Below, piece after piece: positions 6,952-16,010 of a DNA stretch of 38,714 nucleotides; position 1 is the first letter of the stretch, and each line of letters opens with the position of its first letter. The translations under genes and the position numbers were made by a program. Location of the stretch: NCBI RefSeq assembly GCF_030536915.1, contig NZ_JAUNPC010000024.1, forward strand, positions 1-38,714, read 5' to 3'. Source of the DNA: Paracoccus sp. (in: a-proteobacteria) (lineage in GTDB: Bacteria; Pseudomonadota; Alphaproteobacteria; Rhodobacterales; Rhodobacteraceae). Below the pieces are notes generated by a model that did no database searches, was not told where the DNA came from, and was given only the letters and a program-made list of their open reading frames with translations.

Positions 6952-8454
6952 TCAGCCGTTCCCGCTCAGAAAGCGCGCAGCCCCTTCCGCAGCCCGGATC
7001 ATGGCGCGGGACTTGTGCAGACATTCCATGAACTCGGCCTCGGGGTCGCTGTCATAGACGACGCCGCCGCCGGATTGGACGTAAAGCTTGCCGTCCTTGA
7101 CCACGCCGGTCCGCAGGGCGATGCACATGTCCATCTCGCCATTCGCCGCGAAATAGCCGATGGCGCCGCCGTAGATGCCGCGCTTTTCGGGTTCCAGTTC
7201 GTCGATGATCTGCATCGCGCGGACCTTGGGGGCGCCGCTGACGGTGCCCGCCGGCAGGCCCGCCAGCAGGGCCGACAGCGCGTCCTCGCCCTCGCGCAAC
7301 TCGCCCACGACGTTCGAGACGATATGCATGACGTGGGAATAGCGCTCGATGATGAATTCCTCGGTCGGGCGCACGGTGCCGACCCTGGCCACGCGGCCCA
7401 CGTCGTTTCGCCCCAAGTCCAGCAGCATCAGATGCTCGGCCAGTTCCTTTTCATCGGCCAGCAGGCTCGCCTCGTTGGCGCGGTCCTCGTCGGGCGTCGC
7501 GCCGCGCGGGCGGGTGCCGGCGATGGGACGGATCGTCACCTCGTTATCCCGCAGGCGCACGAGGATCTCGGGGGATGCGCCGACGATCTGGAAGCCGCCC
7601 ATGTTCAGGAAGAACATGAAGGGCGACGGGTTCGTCCGCCGCAGGCTGCGGTAAAGCGCAAAGGGGGGCAGCGGGAAGTCGATCGCCCAGCGCTGCGACG
7701 GCACGCATTGGAAGATGTCGCCCGCGCGAATGTAGTCCTTGGCCTTTTCCACCGCCGCAACATAGCCCTTGCGGGTGAAGTTCGATCGCGCCTCGCCGAT
7801 GGCGGCGGTCTCGCCCAGCGCCCGAGGCTCGGGCACGGCGCGGTCCAGCGAACGCAGCGCCTCCATCACCCGCTCGGCGGCCTGCGCATAGGCCGCGCGG
7901 GCCGGAACGGCCGGATCGGCCCAGGCGGGGGCGCAAAGCAGCACCTCGCCCTTCACCCCGTCCAGAACCGCCACGACCGAAGGGCGCAGCAGCATGGCGT
8001 CGGGCACGCCGATGGGATCGGGATTGATGTCCGGCAGATGCTCGACCAGCCGGATCATGTCGTAGCCCAGATAGCCGAACAGGCCCGCGCCGCTGGCCGG
8101 GACGCCCTCGGGCATCTCGATCCGGCTTTCCGCGATCAGGGCACGCAGGCTCTCCAGCGGCGGGCGGGGGTCATCCTCGAAGGCGTCGGAATAGCGGGCC
8201 TGCCGGTTGATGCGGGCCTGTGTGCCGCGGCATTCCCAGATCAGGTCGGGCTTCATCCCGACGATGGAATAGCGGCCCCGCACCTCGCCCCCGGTCACGC
8301 TTTCCAGCATGAAGGACAGCGGCGCGGCCTCGGCCAGCTTCAGCATCAGGCTGACGGGCGTGTCCAGATCGGCAGCCAGCCGGATCGTGACCAACTGGTT
8401 GCGCCCCTCGGCCCAGGCCCGCTCGAAGGTGGCGAAGTCAGGCGTCAGTTCCAT
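6952..8454 (-). CDS. trpE: Anthranilate synthase component I
   Basis: This chorismate-binding subunit makes anthranilate from chorismate, using ammonia supplied by TrpG, in the first committed step of tryptophan synthesis. The 500-aa protein has the N-terminal TrpE domain (MELTPDFATFERAWAEGRNQ, with SFMLESVTGGEVRGRYS near residue 45) and the C-terminal chorismate-binding domain with QRWAIDFPL, PIAGTRPRGATPDEDRANE, LLLDLGRNDVGRVARVGTV, GTVSGAPKVRAMQII and GGAIGYFAANGEMD. I choose the ATG at 8454, which forms a TGATG overlap with the stop of the foldase gene; a GTG one codon upstream is possible. trpG lies in the divergent unit starting at 12794. Confidence 0.95.
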   Translation of the reverse strand: MELTPDFATFERAWAEGRNQLVTIRLAADLDTPVSLMLKLAEAAPLSFMLESVTGGEVRGRYSIVGMKPDLIWECRGTQARINRQARYSDAFEDDPRPPLESLRALIAESRIEMPEGVPASGAGLFGYLGYDMIRLVEHLPDINPDPIGVPDAMLLRPSVVAVLDGVKGEVLLCAPAWADPAVPARAAYAQAAERVMEALRSLDRAVPEPRALGETAAIGEARSNFTRKGYVAAVEKAKDYIRAGDIFQCVPSQRWAIDFPLPPFALYRSLRRTNPSPFMFFLNMGGFQIVGASPEILVRLRDNEVTIRPIAGTRPRGATPDEDRANEASLLADEKELAEHLMLLDLGRNDVGRVARVGTVRPTEEFIIERYSHVMHIVSNVVGELREGEDALSALLAGLPAGTVSGAPKVRAMQIIDELEPEKRGIYGGAIGYFAANGEMDMCIALRTGVVKDGKLYVQSGGGVVYDSDPEAEFMECLHKSRAMIRAAEGAARFLSGNG

Positions 8455-10352
8455 CACTGCAGCCGCGCATCGGCCGCGGCAAGCGCGCCGTCGTTGATCG
8501 TGATCCCGTGCTTGGCCTGCAGCGCGCGGGCATAGGCGTTGAACAGGTCCGCCTGCAGCGAGTTCGTCAGCCGGTTTTCGACGCCTGCAATGATCGGCTC
8601 GGCCTCTTCGGCTGCCAGATCGGCGGGCTTGATCGCGTCGAGGCGGATGATGAACACCCGGCCCTCAGCCTCGACGGCGGCGACCTCGCCCGGCTCGGTC
8701 AGGCGGAAGCCGTCGGCGACGACGGATTGCGGCACGCCCTCGATGCCGGTGTCGCGCTCGACATCCGTCGCGACCTGAAAGCCCTGCGCGGGCGCAAGCG
8801 CGGCCGGTCCCACGGTCTCGTCGGTGCTGGCCGGCGCGTTCGCCTCGGCCTCGGATTCGACGACCAGCTCGCGTTCCTCGGCGCGGGCCTTCAGCTCGCG
8901 CCGGGTCTCGGCGGCGGTCCAGTCGGCCAGCACCTCGTCACGCACCTCCTCGAAGGGGATCAGCGCAGGGGCGACAAGCTCGTCCAGCCGCATGGCGAAG
9001 ATGCCGCCTTCGTCGAACTGGTGAAGCTGGGGGAAATCGGATTCGGACAGGACGCGGGCGCGCTCGCGGAAGCCGGGATAGGCCGCGATCCCTTCCGAGG
9101 GCGTTTCGGCCGAGAACTCGATGGTCCCAAGCTCCATGTCGGTGGCCTCGGCCAGTTCCTCCAGCGTGGCGCCGCCGGCGATCCGGTCCTCCAGGTCATG
9201 CGCCTGCTCCTCGATCACCCGGCGGGCACGGTCGGCGGCGGCCTCGGCGCGCAGGTCCACCACCGCCTGCTCGAAGGGGATGTCCACCGGGTCGAGGATC
9301 GCGTTCATCGAGATCAGCGCCGGGCCGAGGGGGGTCTGGACCGGCCCCACGACGCCCGGCTGATCAAGCGCGAAGACGGCGGGTCCCGCCACGCCAAGCT
9401 CGGCTTCGGAAAGTTCGCCAAGGTCGATGTCGGTCAGGGTCAGTCCGCGTTCGACCGCAAGCTGCTCGAAAGTGGCTTCCCCGGCGTCCAGCCGTGCCCT
9501 GGCGGTGGCGGCATCGGCGTCCGAGGGATAGACCAGCCGCTCGACCATGCGGCGCTCGGGCTGGCGGAACTCGTCGATGCGGCTTTCATACAGGTCGCGC
9601 AGGGCGGTCTCGTCCAGTTCCACGCTGTCCACCAGCATCTCGGGGGTCAGCCAGGCATAGGTGATCCGCCGCACCTCGGGCGCGGTGAAGCGGGCGGCGT
9701 TGGCCTGATGCCAGGCCACCAGCGTCTCGTCGTCCGGGGGGGTGATGGGGGCGGCCAGATCCTCGGTGGTCAGTTCGTCCCAGGAAAAGTCGCGGCGTTC
9801 CAGAATCCAGGCGGCGGTGGTGTCGCGCAGGGTCTGGGGCGCGGTGACGCCGCCCACGACCGCGTCCTGCAGGATCAGGCGGGCGGCGTCCATGCGGACA
9901 TCCTCTTCGAACTCGGCGGGGCGCAGGCCCTCCTGCCGCAGAACCTCCTGATAGCGGGCGGGGTCGAACTGGCCGCCGGTGGTCTGGAAGCCGGGGGCCG
10001 AGGTCAGGTCACGCAGCACCGTCTCGTCGCCCACGGACAGGCCGATGCGCCGGGCCTCTTCCTCAAGCGCGGCGGCTGTGAACAGGCGGGCCTGCACGTT
10101 CTGGGTGATGCCGATGGCGCGGGCCTGCTCGGGCGTCAGGGTCTGGCCGGTCTGGGCCGCCAGCGCCCGCAGTTCCGAGGACACCGCGCGCAGGTAGTCG
10201 TCGCTGTCGATCTCGGTATCCCCCACCGCGCCGATCGCGGCCGAGCCGATGCCCGAGAAGTTGGTGATCCCGAAGCCGCCGAGGCCCAACAGCAGCATCC
10301 CCATCAGCAGCCAGACCACCGTCGATTTCCCCTTGGTCCGCAGGCTGCTCAT
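8454..10352 (-). CDS. ppiD: PpiD-like membrane-anchored peptidyl-prolyl isomerase/foldase
   Basis: This 632-aa protein has one N-terminal membrane span (about residues 12-31, STVVWLLMGMLLLGLGGF), a short cytoplasmic tail and a large periplasmic part. It begins with a SurA-N-like domain (GDTEIDSDDYLRAVSSELRA) and continues with parvulin-like and coiled regions, matching PpiD in size (about 620) and layout. The parvulin segment is divergent, so isomerase activity is uncertain, and many PpiD proteins act mainly as Sec-associated chaperones. The start MSSLRTKGKST at 10352 is chosen because the upstream open frame overlaps the aminotransferase gene. It overlaps trpE (TGATG), implying translational coupling. 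Confidence 0.85.
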   Translation of the reverse strand: MSSLRTKGKSTVVWLLMGMLLLGLGGFGITNFSGIGSAAIGAVGDTEIDSDDYLRAVSSELRALAAQTGQTLTPEQARAIGITQNVQARLFTAAALEEEARRIGLSVGDETVLRDLTSAPGFQTTGGQFDPARYQEVLRQEGLRPAEFEEDVRMDAARLILQDAVVGGVTAPQTLRDTTAAWILERRDFSWDELTTEDLAAPITPPDDETLVAWHQANAARFTAPEVRRITYAWLTPEMLVDSVELDETALRDLYESRIDEFRQPERRMVERLVYPSDADAATARARLDAGEATFEQLAVERGLTLTDIDLGELSEAELGVAGPAVFALDQPGVVGPVQTPLGPALISMNAILDPVDIPFEQAVVDLRAEAAADRARRVIEEQAHDLEDRIAGGATLEELAEATDMELGTIEFSAETPSEGIAAYPGFRERARVLSESDFPQLHQFDEGGIFAMRLDELVAPALIPFEEVRDEVLADWTAAETRRELKARAEERELVVESEAEANAPASTDETVGPAALAPAQGFQVATDVERDTGIEGVPQSVVADGFRLTEPGEVAAVEAEGRVFIIRLDAIKPADLAAEEAEPIIAGVENRLTNSLQADLFNAYARALQAKHGITINDGALAAADARLQ

Positions 10353-10437
10353 CGGCTGGTTTCCTCGTCTGGTGCAATTCGCCCGCGTTCTTAGGGCGCG
10401 GGGGTGTTGCGGGCAAGCCGCCGCTTGGGGCGCAGGC

Positions 10438-11613
10438 TCAGGCGCGGATGGCGGAGAGCCGTTCCGCCAGCGTGGCAATGCCAGCCTCGTCCACATTGGC
10501 GAAGGCGATGCGGACATGGCGGGCACCCTCGGGGTCATTCTCGGGCATGAACATGGTGCCTGGCAGCAGCAGCACGCCCGCCTCTTGCAACAGCCGGGGC
10601 GCGAGCGTGGCCGAGCTTTCCGCGAAGGGGTGTTCCGCCCAGGCGAAATAGGCGCCGCAGCCCTTGAGCCGCCAGCCGTCAAGCCCCGCCATCGCCCGGG
10701 TCATGGCGGCGCGGCGGCGCAGGATTTCCTGCCGCTCTCCGGCCAGCCAGCCGCGCAGGTTCCGCATTCCCCACAAGGCCCCGATCTGGCCAAGCTGCGA
10801 GGCGCAGATGGCCAGCGTGTCCAGCACCTTTTCGGCCTGGACCTGCCGCTCGGGGCTGGCGACCAGCGCGCCGACCCGGTGCCCGGTCAGGCGATAGGCC
10901 TTGGAGAAGGAATAAAGCTGGATCAGCGTGTCGCCCCAGTCGGGATCGGTGAACAGATCGTGCGGGGCGCCGTCGCGCGAGTCGAAGTCGCGATAGGTTT
11001 CATCCAGGATCAGCGCGAGGCCGCGGCTGCGGGCAAGGTCGTAGAAGCCGCGCAGCACCTCGGCCGGGTATTCCGCACCCGACGGGTTGTTGGGGCTGAC
11101 CAGCACCAGCGCCCGCGTGCGCGGCGTCACCAGCGCGGCGGCGGCTTCCGGGTCGGGCACCATCCCCTGCCCGCAGGACAGGGGCACCGCCGTGATGCCC
11201 TGCATGTCCATCCACATCTTGTGGTTGAAATACCACGGCACGACGATGATGACCTCGTCCCCCGCCCCCGCGACGGTGGCCATGGCAGCGCAGAAGGCCT
11301 GGTTGCAGCCTTGGGTGATGGCCACCTGATCGGCGGTCAGGCGGGCGGAATAGGCGCGGCTCCATTCGGCGGCGACAGCTTCGCGCAGTTCGGGCCTGCC
11401 CAGGACGTCGCCGTAAAGATGCGCCCCGGCCTGGGTCAGCGCGGCCTCGGCGATGGCCTGCCGCAGCCCCTCGGGCGGCGGACCGACGGGGGCGGCCTGA
11501 CTGACATTGATCAGCGGACGCCCCGGGTCCGGGGCCAGCCCGTCCAGCCAACGCCGCGCCTCCATGATCGGAGGGCGGAAGGTGGCGGCAAGACGAGGGT
11601 TCAGGGGCAGCAT
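10438..11613 (-). CDS. PLP-dependent aminotransferase, class I/II
   Basis: This fold-type I aminotransferase of 391 aa shows VSQAAPVGPPPEGLRQAIAE, ITQGCNQAFCAAM (cofactor phosphate region), VSPNNPSGAEYP (the Asn of the NNPSG motif), ILDETYRDF (Asp that pairs with the pyridine nitrogen), the PLP lysine in YSFSKAYRLTGHRVG at about residue 235, and a substrate-carboxylate arginine in HVRIAFANVDE near the C-terminus. Substrate specificity cannot be read with confidence. The start overlaps the stop of the upstream Ala/Pro-rich gene (TGATG). The 85 bp to ppiD contain no clear promoter, so all four minus genes may form one unit. Confidence 0.9.
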   Translation of the reverse strand: MLPLNPRLAATFRPPIMEARRWLDGLAPDPGRPLINVSQAAPVGPPPEGLRQAIAEAALTQAGAHLYGDVLGRPELREAVAAEWSRAYSARLTADQVAITQGCNQAFCAAMATVAGAGDEVIIVVPWYFNHKMWMDMQGITAVPLSCGQGMVPDPEAAAALVTPRTRALVLVSPNNPSGAEYPAEVLRGFYDLARSRGLALILDETYRDFDSRDGAPHDLFTDPDWGDTLIQLYSFSKAYRLTGHRVGALVASPERQVQAEKVLDTLAICASQLGQIGALWGMRNLRGWLAGERQEILRRRAAMTRAMAGLDGWRLKGCGAYFAWAEHPFAESSATLAPRLLQEAGVLLLPGTMFMPENDPEGARHVRIAFANVDEAGIATLAERLSAIRA

Positions 11614-12623
11614 CAGCGCGAGGCTCCGGGGTTGATGTCGGACAGGTCGGGGCCGGGCGGGGTCGCCGCCGCGGGCTGGGGCAATGCGGGGGCGCTGCGG
11701 GCACCGGCGGCGGGCGCGAACAGGGCCTGCGGGATCGAGAGGTCGGGCGCGGGACGCGGGGCGCGGGCGGGGCTGTCCTCTGCCGCGGGCTGGTCCGGTT
11801 CCGCTGCGGCTGGCCGGCGATCGGCGGCAGGCTCCGGCGCAGGCGGATCGCCCGGCGTTGCGGAAGCGGTGGGGTCCGGCGCGACAGCCGCAAGCGCCTC
11901 GTTCACAGGTCCGCGCGGCTCGGGCACGCTGTCCAGTTGAGGGGCGGCAACCCGCCCGGGCGCAACCACGATTGCAGGGGCTTCCTCGGCCGGGGCGATG
12001 AGCGGTTCCGGCACGAAGGCCTCGGGGGCCGGCAGGTCGGACAAGGCGGGCGCCGCCGGAACGGGCGGCGCCTCGACCGAGGCCGGCGCGGGTGGCGGCG
12101 CCCCCTCCCCGCTGGCCGCAACGCTGCGGGGAACATGGCGTTCGATGGGCGCGGGGGACGCCTGGGGCACCCGCGGCGGATCGTCCGACCCGCGCCGGAA
12201 GTCCGAGCCGATGGGATCGGGAAGCCGCTCTGCCGGGCTTGCGGGCTCGCGCGGGGCAGCAACCGTATTCCCGAGGGGGCTTTCCTGCGCCCCGGCTGCA
12301 TCCGGCGCAGCCGTGACGGGCACTTCCCCAGAAGACGCGGCAGGCGCGGCGGGCAGGCCCCCTACCGTGCGGTCCGCCTCTTGCGGCGGCACGGGAACAG
12401 AGGTCGGCGCAGCCGCCGCAGCCTCGGCCTGCACCGGCGCGGAAGGCGGGTTGGCGCTTGCCGGTGGCTCGGCACGCAGTGGCTGCGCTTCGGGCCGGGC
12501 TGTCGAAGCCGCCTCGGGCTTCTGTTCGACATCGACACTCCGCGGAAAGGCCAGCGACAGCGCGGCCAGCGTCGCGCCGCAGATCAGCGTGCCGTGAACC
12601 AGCCCGGTCCAGAAACCCGCCAT
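11613..12623 (-). CDS. Ala/Pro-rich membrane-anchored protein, function unknown
   Basis: This 336-residue protein has one N-terminal hydrophobic segment (about residues 5-26, WTGLVHGTLICGATLAALSL) followed by some 300 residues dominated by Ala, Pro, Glu and Val, with no folded domain I can recognise. The layout (short anchor, then Pro/Ala-rich periplasmic stretch with LPDPIGSDFRRG) resembles the N-terminal part of divergent polysaccharide deacetylases of Rhodobacterales, which carry a catalytic domain after such a linker. That domain is absent here, so this may be a truncated relative or an independent low-complexity surface or envelope protein (inference). It is first in the minus unit leading to trpE. 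Confidence 0.65.
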   Translation of the reverse strand: MAGFWTGLVHGTLICGATLAALSLAFPRSVDVEQKPEAASTARPEAQPLRAEPPASANPPSAPVQAEAAAAAPTSVPVPPQEADRTVGGLPAAPAASSGEVPVTAAPDAAGAQESPLGNTVAAPREPASPAERLPDPIGSDFRRGSDDPPRVPQASPAPIERHVPRSVAASGEGAPPPAPASVEAPPVPAAPALSDLPAPEAFVPEPLIAPAEEAPAIVVAPGRVAAPQLDSVPEPRGPVNEALAAVAPDPTASATPGDPPAPEPAADRRPAAAEPDQPAAEDSPARAPRPAPDLSIPQALFAPAAGARSAPALPQPAAATPPGPDLSDINPGASR

Positions 12624-12793
12624 GCCATCGCCCCTTGCCTGTCCGTTGCCCGTCTTTGCCCGCCTTGCGGCGGTGCGAAAGCATCCGGCGGGGTTGACCC
12701 CCCGCGCGGCTTGGGAGCATCTATAGCCTACCGCCGCCGCCGGGCCATCCCCCTTTGGCGGCCCTGGAACCCCGACCCTGCTGCGAGGCGCCG

Positions 12794-13450
12794 ATGACTT
12801 CCACGGCCATTGTCCGGCCTTCCTTCCCCGCCCCTGCGGCGGGCGCAAGAAGGCCGTCGATCCTGATGATCGACAATTACGACAGCTTCACCTGGAACCT
12901 CGTCCACTACCTGGGCGAGGCCGGGGCCGAGGTCGAGGTCATCCGCAACGACGCGCTGACGGTCGAGCAGGCGCTGGCGCGGGGGACCGACGGCATCCTC
13001 GTCTCGCCCGGCCCCTGCGCGCCGGGGCAGGCGGGGATCATCGTCCCCCTGATCCGGGCGGCAGCCGAGGTACAAGTGCCGCTGCTCGGCGTCTGCCTCG
13101 GCCACCAGGCCATCGGCGAGGCCTTCGGCGGCCGCGTCATCCGCGCCCCGCGCATCGTCCATGGCAAGACCGACGCCATCACCCATGACGGCACCGGGGT
13201 CTTCGCCACCCTGCCCTCGCCCCTTCGTGCCACGCGCTATCATTCGCTGACGGTGGAGCCCGAAAGCCTGCCAGACTGCCTGCGCGTCACCGCCACGGCA
13301 GGCGACGGCACGATCATGGGGCTGGCGCATCGCAGCCTGCCCATCGAGGGGGTACAGTTCCATCCCGAAAGCATCCGGTCCGAGCACGGGCACGAGATGA
13401 TCGCCAACTTCCTGCGCCGCTGCTCCAACGCGGTCGAGACCGCCGCATGA
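12794..13450 (+). CDS. trpG: Anthranilate synthase component II, glutamine amidotransferase
   Basis: This class I glutamine amidotransferase releases ammonia from glutamine for TrpE. The 218-aa protein shows [35 protein letters not shown], the nucleophile Cys101 in [15 protein letters not shown], and the His190/Glu192 pair in GVQFHPES. The ATG at 12794 with GAGG 6 bp upstream is preferred. It gives about 22 residues before the conserved core, and an internal ATG at 12866 would give the canonical family start, so the N-terminus is uncertain. It overlaps trpD by 4 bp (ATGA). A weak promoter candidate (TTGACC at 12694) lies in the 170-bp divergent region shared with the Ala/Pro-rich gene. Confidence 0.95.
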   Translation: MTSTAIVRPSFPAPAAGARRPSILMIDNYDSFTWNLVHYLGEAGAEVEVIRNDALTVEQALARGTDGILVSPGPCAPGQAGIIVPLIRAAAEVQVPLLGVCLGHQAIGEAFGGRVIRAPRIVHGKTDAITHDGTGVFATLPSPLRATRYHSLTVEPESLPDCLRVTATAGDGTIMGLAHRSLPIEGVQFHPESIRSEHGHEMIANFLRRCSNAVETAA

Positions 13451-14475
13451 CCACACCGAACGACATCCGCCCGCTGATCGGGATCTCCGCCACCCGCCCA
13501 CTGACGGGGGAAGAGGCCGAGGCGGCCTTCGGTGCGCTTTTCGACGGCAAGGCCACGCCCGCGCAGGTCGGCGGCCTGCTGATGGCCATGCGCGTCCGCG
13601 GCGAGACGGTGGACGAGATCGCCGCCGCCGTCCGCGCCATGCGCGCCCGCATGAACCGCATCACCGCGCCGGAAGGGGCCATTGACATCGTCGGCACCGG
13701 CGGCGACGGCAAGGGCACGCTGAACATCTCGACCGCGACCGCCTTCGTCGTGGCGGGCGCGGGCGTCCCCGTGGCCAAGCACGGCAACCGCAACCTGTCG
13801 TCGAAATCCGGCAGCGCCGACGCGCTGACGCATCTGGGGCTGGACGTCATGGGCGGACCGGCGCAGGCGCAGCAGTCGCTGGATGAATGCGGCATCTGCT
13901 TCATGATGGCGACCACCTATCATCCCGCCATGCGCCACGTCGGCCCCGCCCGGCACGAACTGGGCACCCGGACCATCTTCAACCTGCTGGGTCCGATGAC
14001 GAATCCGGCGGGCGTCAGGGCGCAACTGACCGGCGCCTTTTCGGCCGAATGGCTGCGGCCCATGGCGGAAACCCTGCGCGAACTCGGCTCGACCTCGGCT
14101 TGGCTGGTCCATGGCGGCGACGGGACCGACGAGCTGTCCATCGCCGAGCCCAGCCGCGTGGCCCAGTTGAAGAACGGCGAGATCACCGAGTTCGAGATCT
14201 CGCCCGAGGACGCGGGCCTGCCCGTCCATCCCTTCGACCACATCGTCGGCGGAGAGCCCGCCCAGAACGCCGCCGCCTTGCGTGCGCTGCTGGACGGCGC
14301 GCCGGGCGCCTATCGCGATGCCGTGCTGCTGAATGCGGCGGGTGGGCTGGTCGTGGCGGGCCGCGCCGCGACCCTGTGCGAAGGAGCCGAGATCGCCCGC
14401 GAGTCCATCGACTCGGGCAAGGCCCGTGAACGCCTCGCCCGCCTCGCCGCGATAACCGGCGCACCGGAAGCCTGA
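13447..14475 (+). CDS. trpD: Anthranilate phosphoribosyltransferase
   Basis: This enzyme transfers phosphoribose from PRPP to anthranilate, step two of tryptophan synthesis. The 342-aa protein contains the N-terminal helical domain ([33 protein letters not shown]) and the PRPP-binding core [20 protein letters not shown], followed by [20 protein letters not shown] and [12 protein letters not shown]. The length fits the family. The start overlaps the trpG stop, indicating coupling. It is followed, after 53 bp with an RBS hairpin, by ung rather than directly by trpC. Confidence 0.97.
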   Translation: MTTPNDIRPLIGISATRPLTGEEAEAAFGALFDGKATPAQVGGLLMAMRVRGETVDEIAAAVRAMRARMNRITAPEGAIDIVGTGGDGKGTLNISTATAFVVAGAGVPVAKHGNRNLSSKSGSADALTHLGLDVMGGPAQAQQSLDECGICFMMATTYHPAMRHVGPARHELGTRTIFNLLGPMTNPAGVRAQLTGAFSAEWLRPMAETLRELGSTSAWLVHGGDGTDELSIAEPSRVAQLKNGEITEFEISPEDAGLPVHPFDHIVGGEPAQNAAALRALLDGAPGAYRDAVLLNAAGGLVVAGRAATLCEGAEIARESIDSGKARERLARLAAITGAPEA

Positions 14476-14512
14476 GGGACTCCCGTGACGTCTTTCGGCC
14501 CAAAATATCCCC

Positions 14513-14527
14513 GCCGGAGGCTCCGGC
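14513..14527 (+). repeat. Inverted repeat covering the ung ribosome binding site
   Basis: GCCGG-AGGCT-CCGGC forms a hairpin that contains the GGAGG Shine-Dalgarno sequence of ung; its GTG start lies immediately downstream at 14529. The preceding bases CCCAAAATATCCCC plus CGCCGGAGGC look like a short motif that, from memory, recurs between genes in Rhodobacterales genomes. Only this copy is present in the window. Confidence 0.5.
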
Positions 14528-14528
14528 C

Positions 14529-15179
14529 GTGACCCAGCCGCTGCCGCCGCCAGCCTGGGCGCATCTGCCCTTCTTCACCGAAGCCTGGCCCGCCATCCGC
14601 GACCGTCTGCGGGACCACGACTGGCTGCCCGGCCCCGAGCGCGTCTTCGCCGCGCTTCAGGCGGTCGCTCCGCAGGATGTCAGGGTGGTGCTGCTGGGAC
14701 AGGACCCCTACCCCACGCCCGGCCATGCCAATGGCCTCGCCTTTTCGGTGAACAGGGGCGTGCCGCTGCCGCGCTCGCTCGCCAATATCTTCAAGGAACT
14801 CGAGGCAGAGACGGGCGCCCGCCCCGTCTCGGGCGACCTCACCCCCTGGGCACGACAGGGCGTGTTGCTGCTCAACACCGCACTGTCGGTCGAGCCCGGA
14901 AAAGCCGGCGCTCATGCCCGCTGGGGCTGGGAACGGCTAGCCCGCGAGGCGATTGCCGAGGCGCAGCGGCACGGCCCGCTGGCCTTCATCCTCTGGGGCG
15001 CCCATGCGCAGCGGGTGGCCGAGGGCCTGCCGCGCTCGCAGGACCTCGTGGTGCAAAGCGCCCACCCCTCGCCGCTATCGGCGAAGCGGGGCTTCTTCGG
15101 CTCGCGCCCTTTCAGCCGGGTGAACGACTGGCTGACCGAACATGACCTGCGCCCCATCGACTGGGTGGCAGCCGCCTGA
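14529..15179 (+). CDS. ung: Uracil-DNA glycosylase, family 1
   Basis: This enzyme removes uracil from DNA and starts base-excision repair. The 216-aa protein shows the family 1 catalytic motif GQDPYP at residues 57-62 (Asp59 activates water), the uracil-pocket segment GLAFSVNRGVPLPRSLANIF, VLLLNTALSV, FILWGAHAQ and the DNA-intercalation loop AHPSPLSAKRGFFGSRPFS near 177. It starts at GTG 14529, with GGAGG 8 bp upstream inside a small hairpin. It is placed between trpD and trpC in the same direction, with no functional link to tryptophan synthesis. Confidence 0.96.
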   Translation: MTQPLPPPAWAHLPFFTEAWPAIRDRLRDHDWLPGPERVFAALQAVAPQDVRVVLLGQDPYPTPGHANGLAFSVNRGVPLPRSLANIFKELEAETGARPVSGDLTPWARQGVLLLNTALSVEPGKAGAHARWGWERLAREAIAEAQRHGPLAFILWGAHAQRVAEGLPRSQDLVVQSAHPSPLSAKRGFFGSRPFSRVNDWLTEHDLRPIDWVAAA

Positions 15180-15221
15180 CGCGCGGTTGCTTCCGGCACC
15201 CGCTCGGGGCTAACTGCGGCC

Positions 15222-16010
15222 ATGGATATTCTCGAACGCATCAAGAGCTACAAGCTTCAGGAAATCGCCGCCGCCAAGGCCGCGCGGTCGCTGTCCCTGG
15301 TCGAGGCCGACGCCCGCGCCGCGCCGCCCGTGCGCGGCTTTGCCCGCGCGCTGGCCGACAAGGCCGCGGCCGGACCGGCCCTGATCGCCGAGATCAAGAA
15401 GGCCAGCCCCTCCAAGGGTCTGATCCGTCCCGACTTCGACCCGCCACGTCTGGCCGAGGCCTATCAGGAAGGCGGCGCGGCCTGCCTTTCGGTCCTGACC
15501 GACGGCCCCTCGTTCCACGGTGCGCCCGAGTTCCTGATCGCTGCCCGCGAAGCCTGCGAGCTGCCGGTGCTTCGCAAGGATTTCCTGCACGACCCCTATC
15601 AGGTGGCCGAGGCCCGCGCCTGGGGCGCCGACTGCGTCCTGATCATCATGGCATCCGTGGACGACGCGCTCGCCGCAGAGCTTGAGGATGCCGCGACCCA
15701 CTGGGGCATGGACGCGCTGATCGAGGTCCATGACGAATGGGAACTCGACCGCGCGATGCGGCTGTCCTCGCCGCTGCTGGGGATCAACAACCGCAATCTC
15801 AAGACCTTCGAGGTCGATATTCAGACGACCCTGCGGCTTGCCCCACGTATCGCGGGCGAGCGGGACGTGGTCTGCGAAAGCGGCCTCTTCACGGCGGGCG
15901 ACCTGTCGCGGATGATGGAAGGCGGCGTCCGCCGCTTCCTCATCGGCGAAAGCCTGATGCGGCAGGATGACGTCGCCGCCGCCACCCGCGCCATCCTGGA
16001 GGTCGCATGA
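15222..16010 (+). CDS. trpC: Indole-3-glycerol phosphate synthase
   Basis: This enzyme closes the indole ring: CdRP to indole-3-glycerol phosphate. The 262-aa TIM-barrel protein starts [20 protein letters not shown] and carries the catalytic and phosphate-binding segments [79 protein letters not shown] and [14 protein letters not shown]. It is a monofunctional enzyme with no fused TrpF. The stop overlaps the moaC start by 4 bp (ATGA). A short gap of 42 bp separates it from ung. Confidence 0.97.
   Translation: MDILERIKSYKLQEIAAAKAARSLSLVEADARAAPPVRGFARALADKAAAGPALIAEIKKASPSKGLIRPDFDPPRLAEAYQEGGAACLSVLTDGPSFHGAPEFLIAAREACELPVLRKDFLHDPYQVAEARAWGADCVLIIMASVDDALAAELEDAATHWGMDALIEVHDEWELDRAMRLSSPLLGINNRNLKTFEVDIQTTLRLAPRIAGERDVVCESGLFTAGDLSRMMEGGVRRFLIGESLMRQDDVAAATRAILEVA

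Noticed and set aside
8455-8457. GTG start of trpE one codon upstream
   Set aside because: The ATG at 8454 gives the common TGATG stop/start coupling and the family-typical MELTPDF N-terminus.
7015-8535. 506-codon plus-strand frame opposite trpE
   Set aside because: Shadow of trpE; no Shine-Dalgarno sequence and no domain, composition typical of antisense high-GC frames.
8508-10394. Long 628-codon open frame on the plus strand
   Set aside because: It is exactly antisense to the ppiD-like gene, whose product has clear domains and a membrane anchor. The antisense product is Gly/His/Arg/Gln-rich without domains, a normal effect of high GC.
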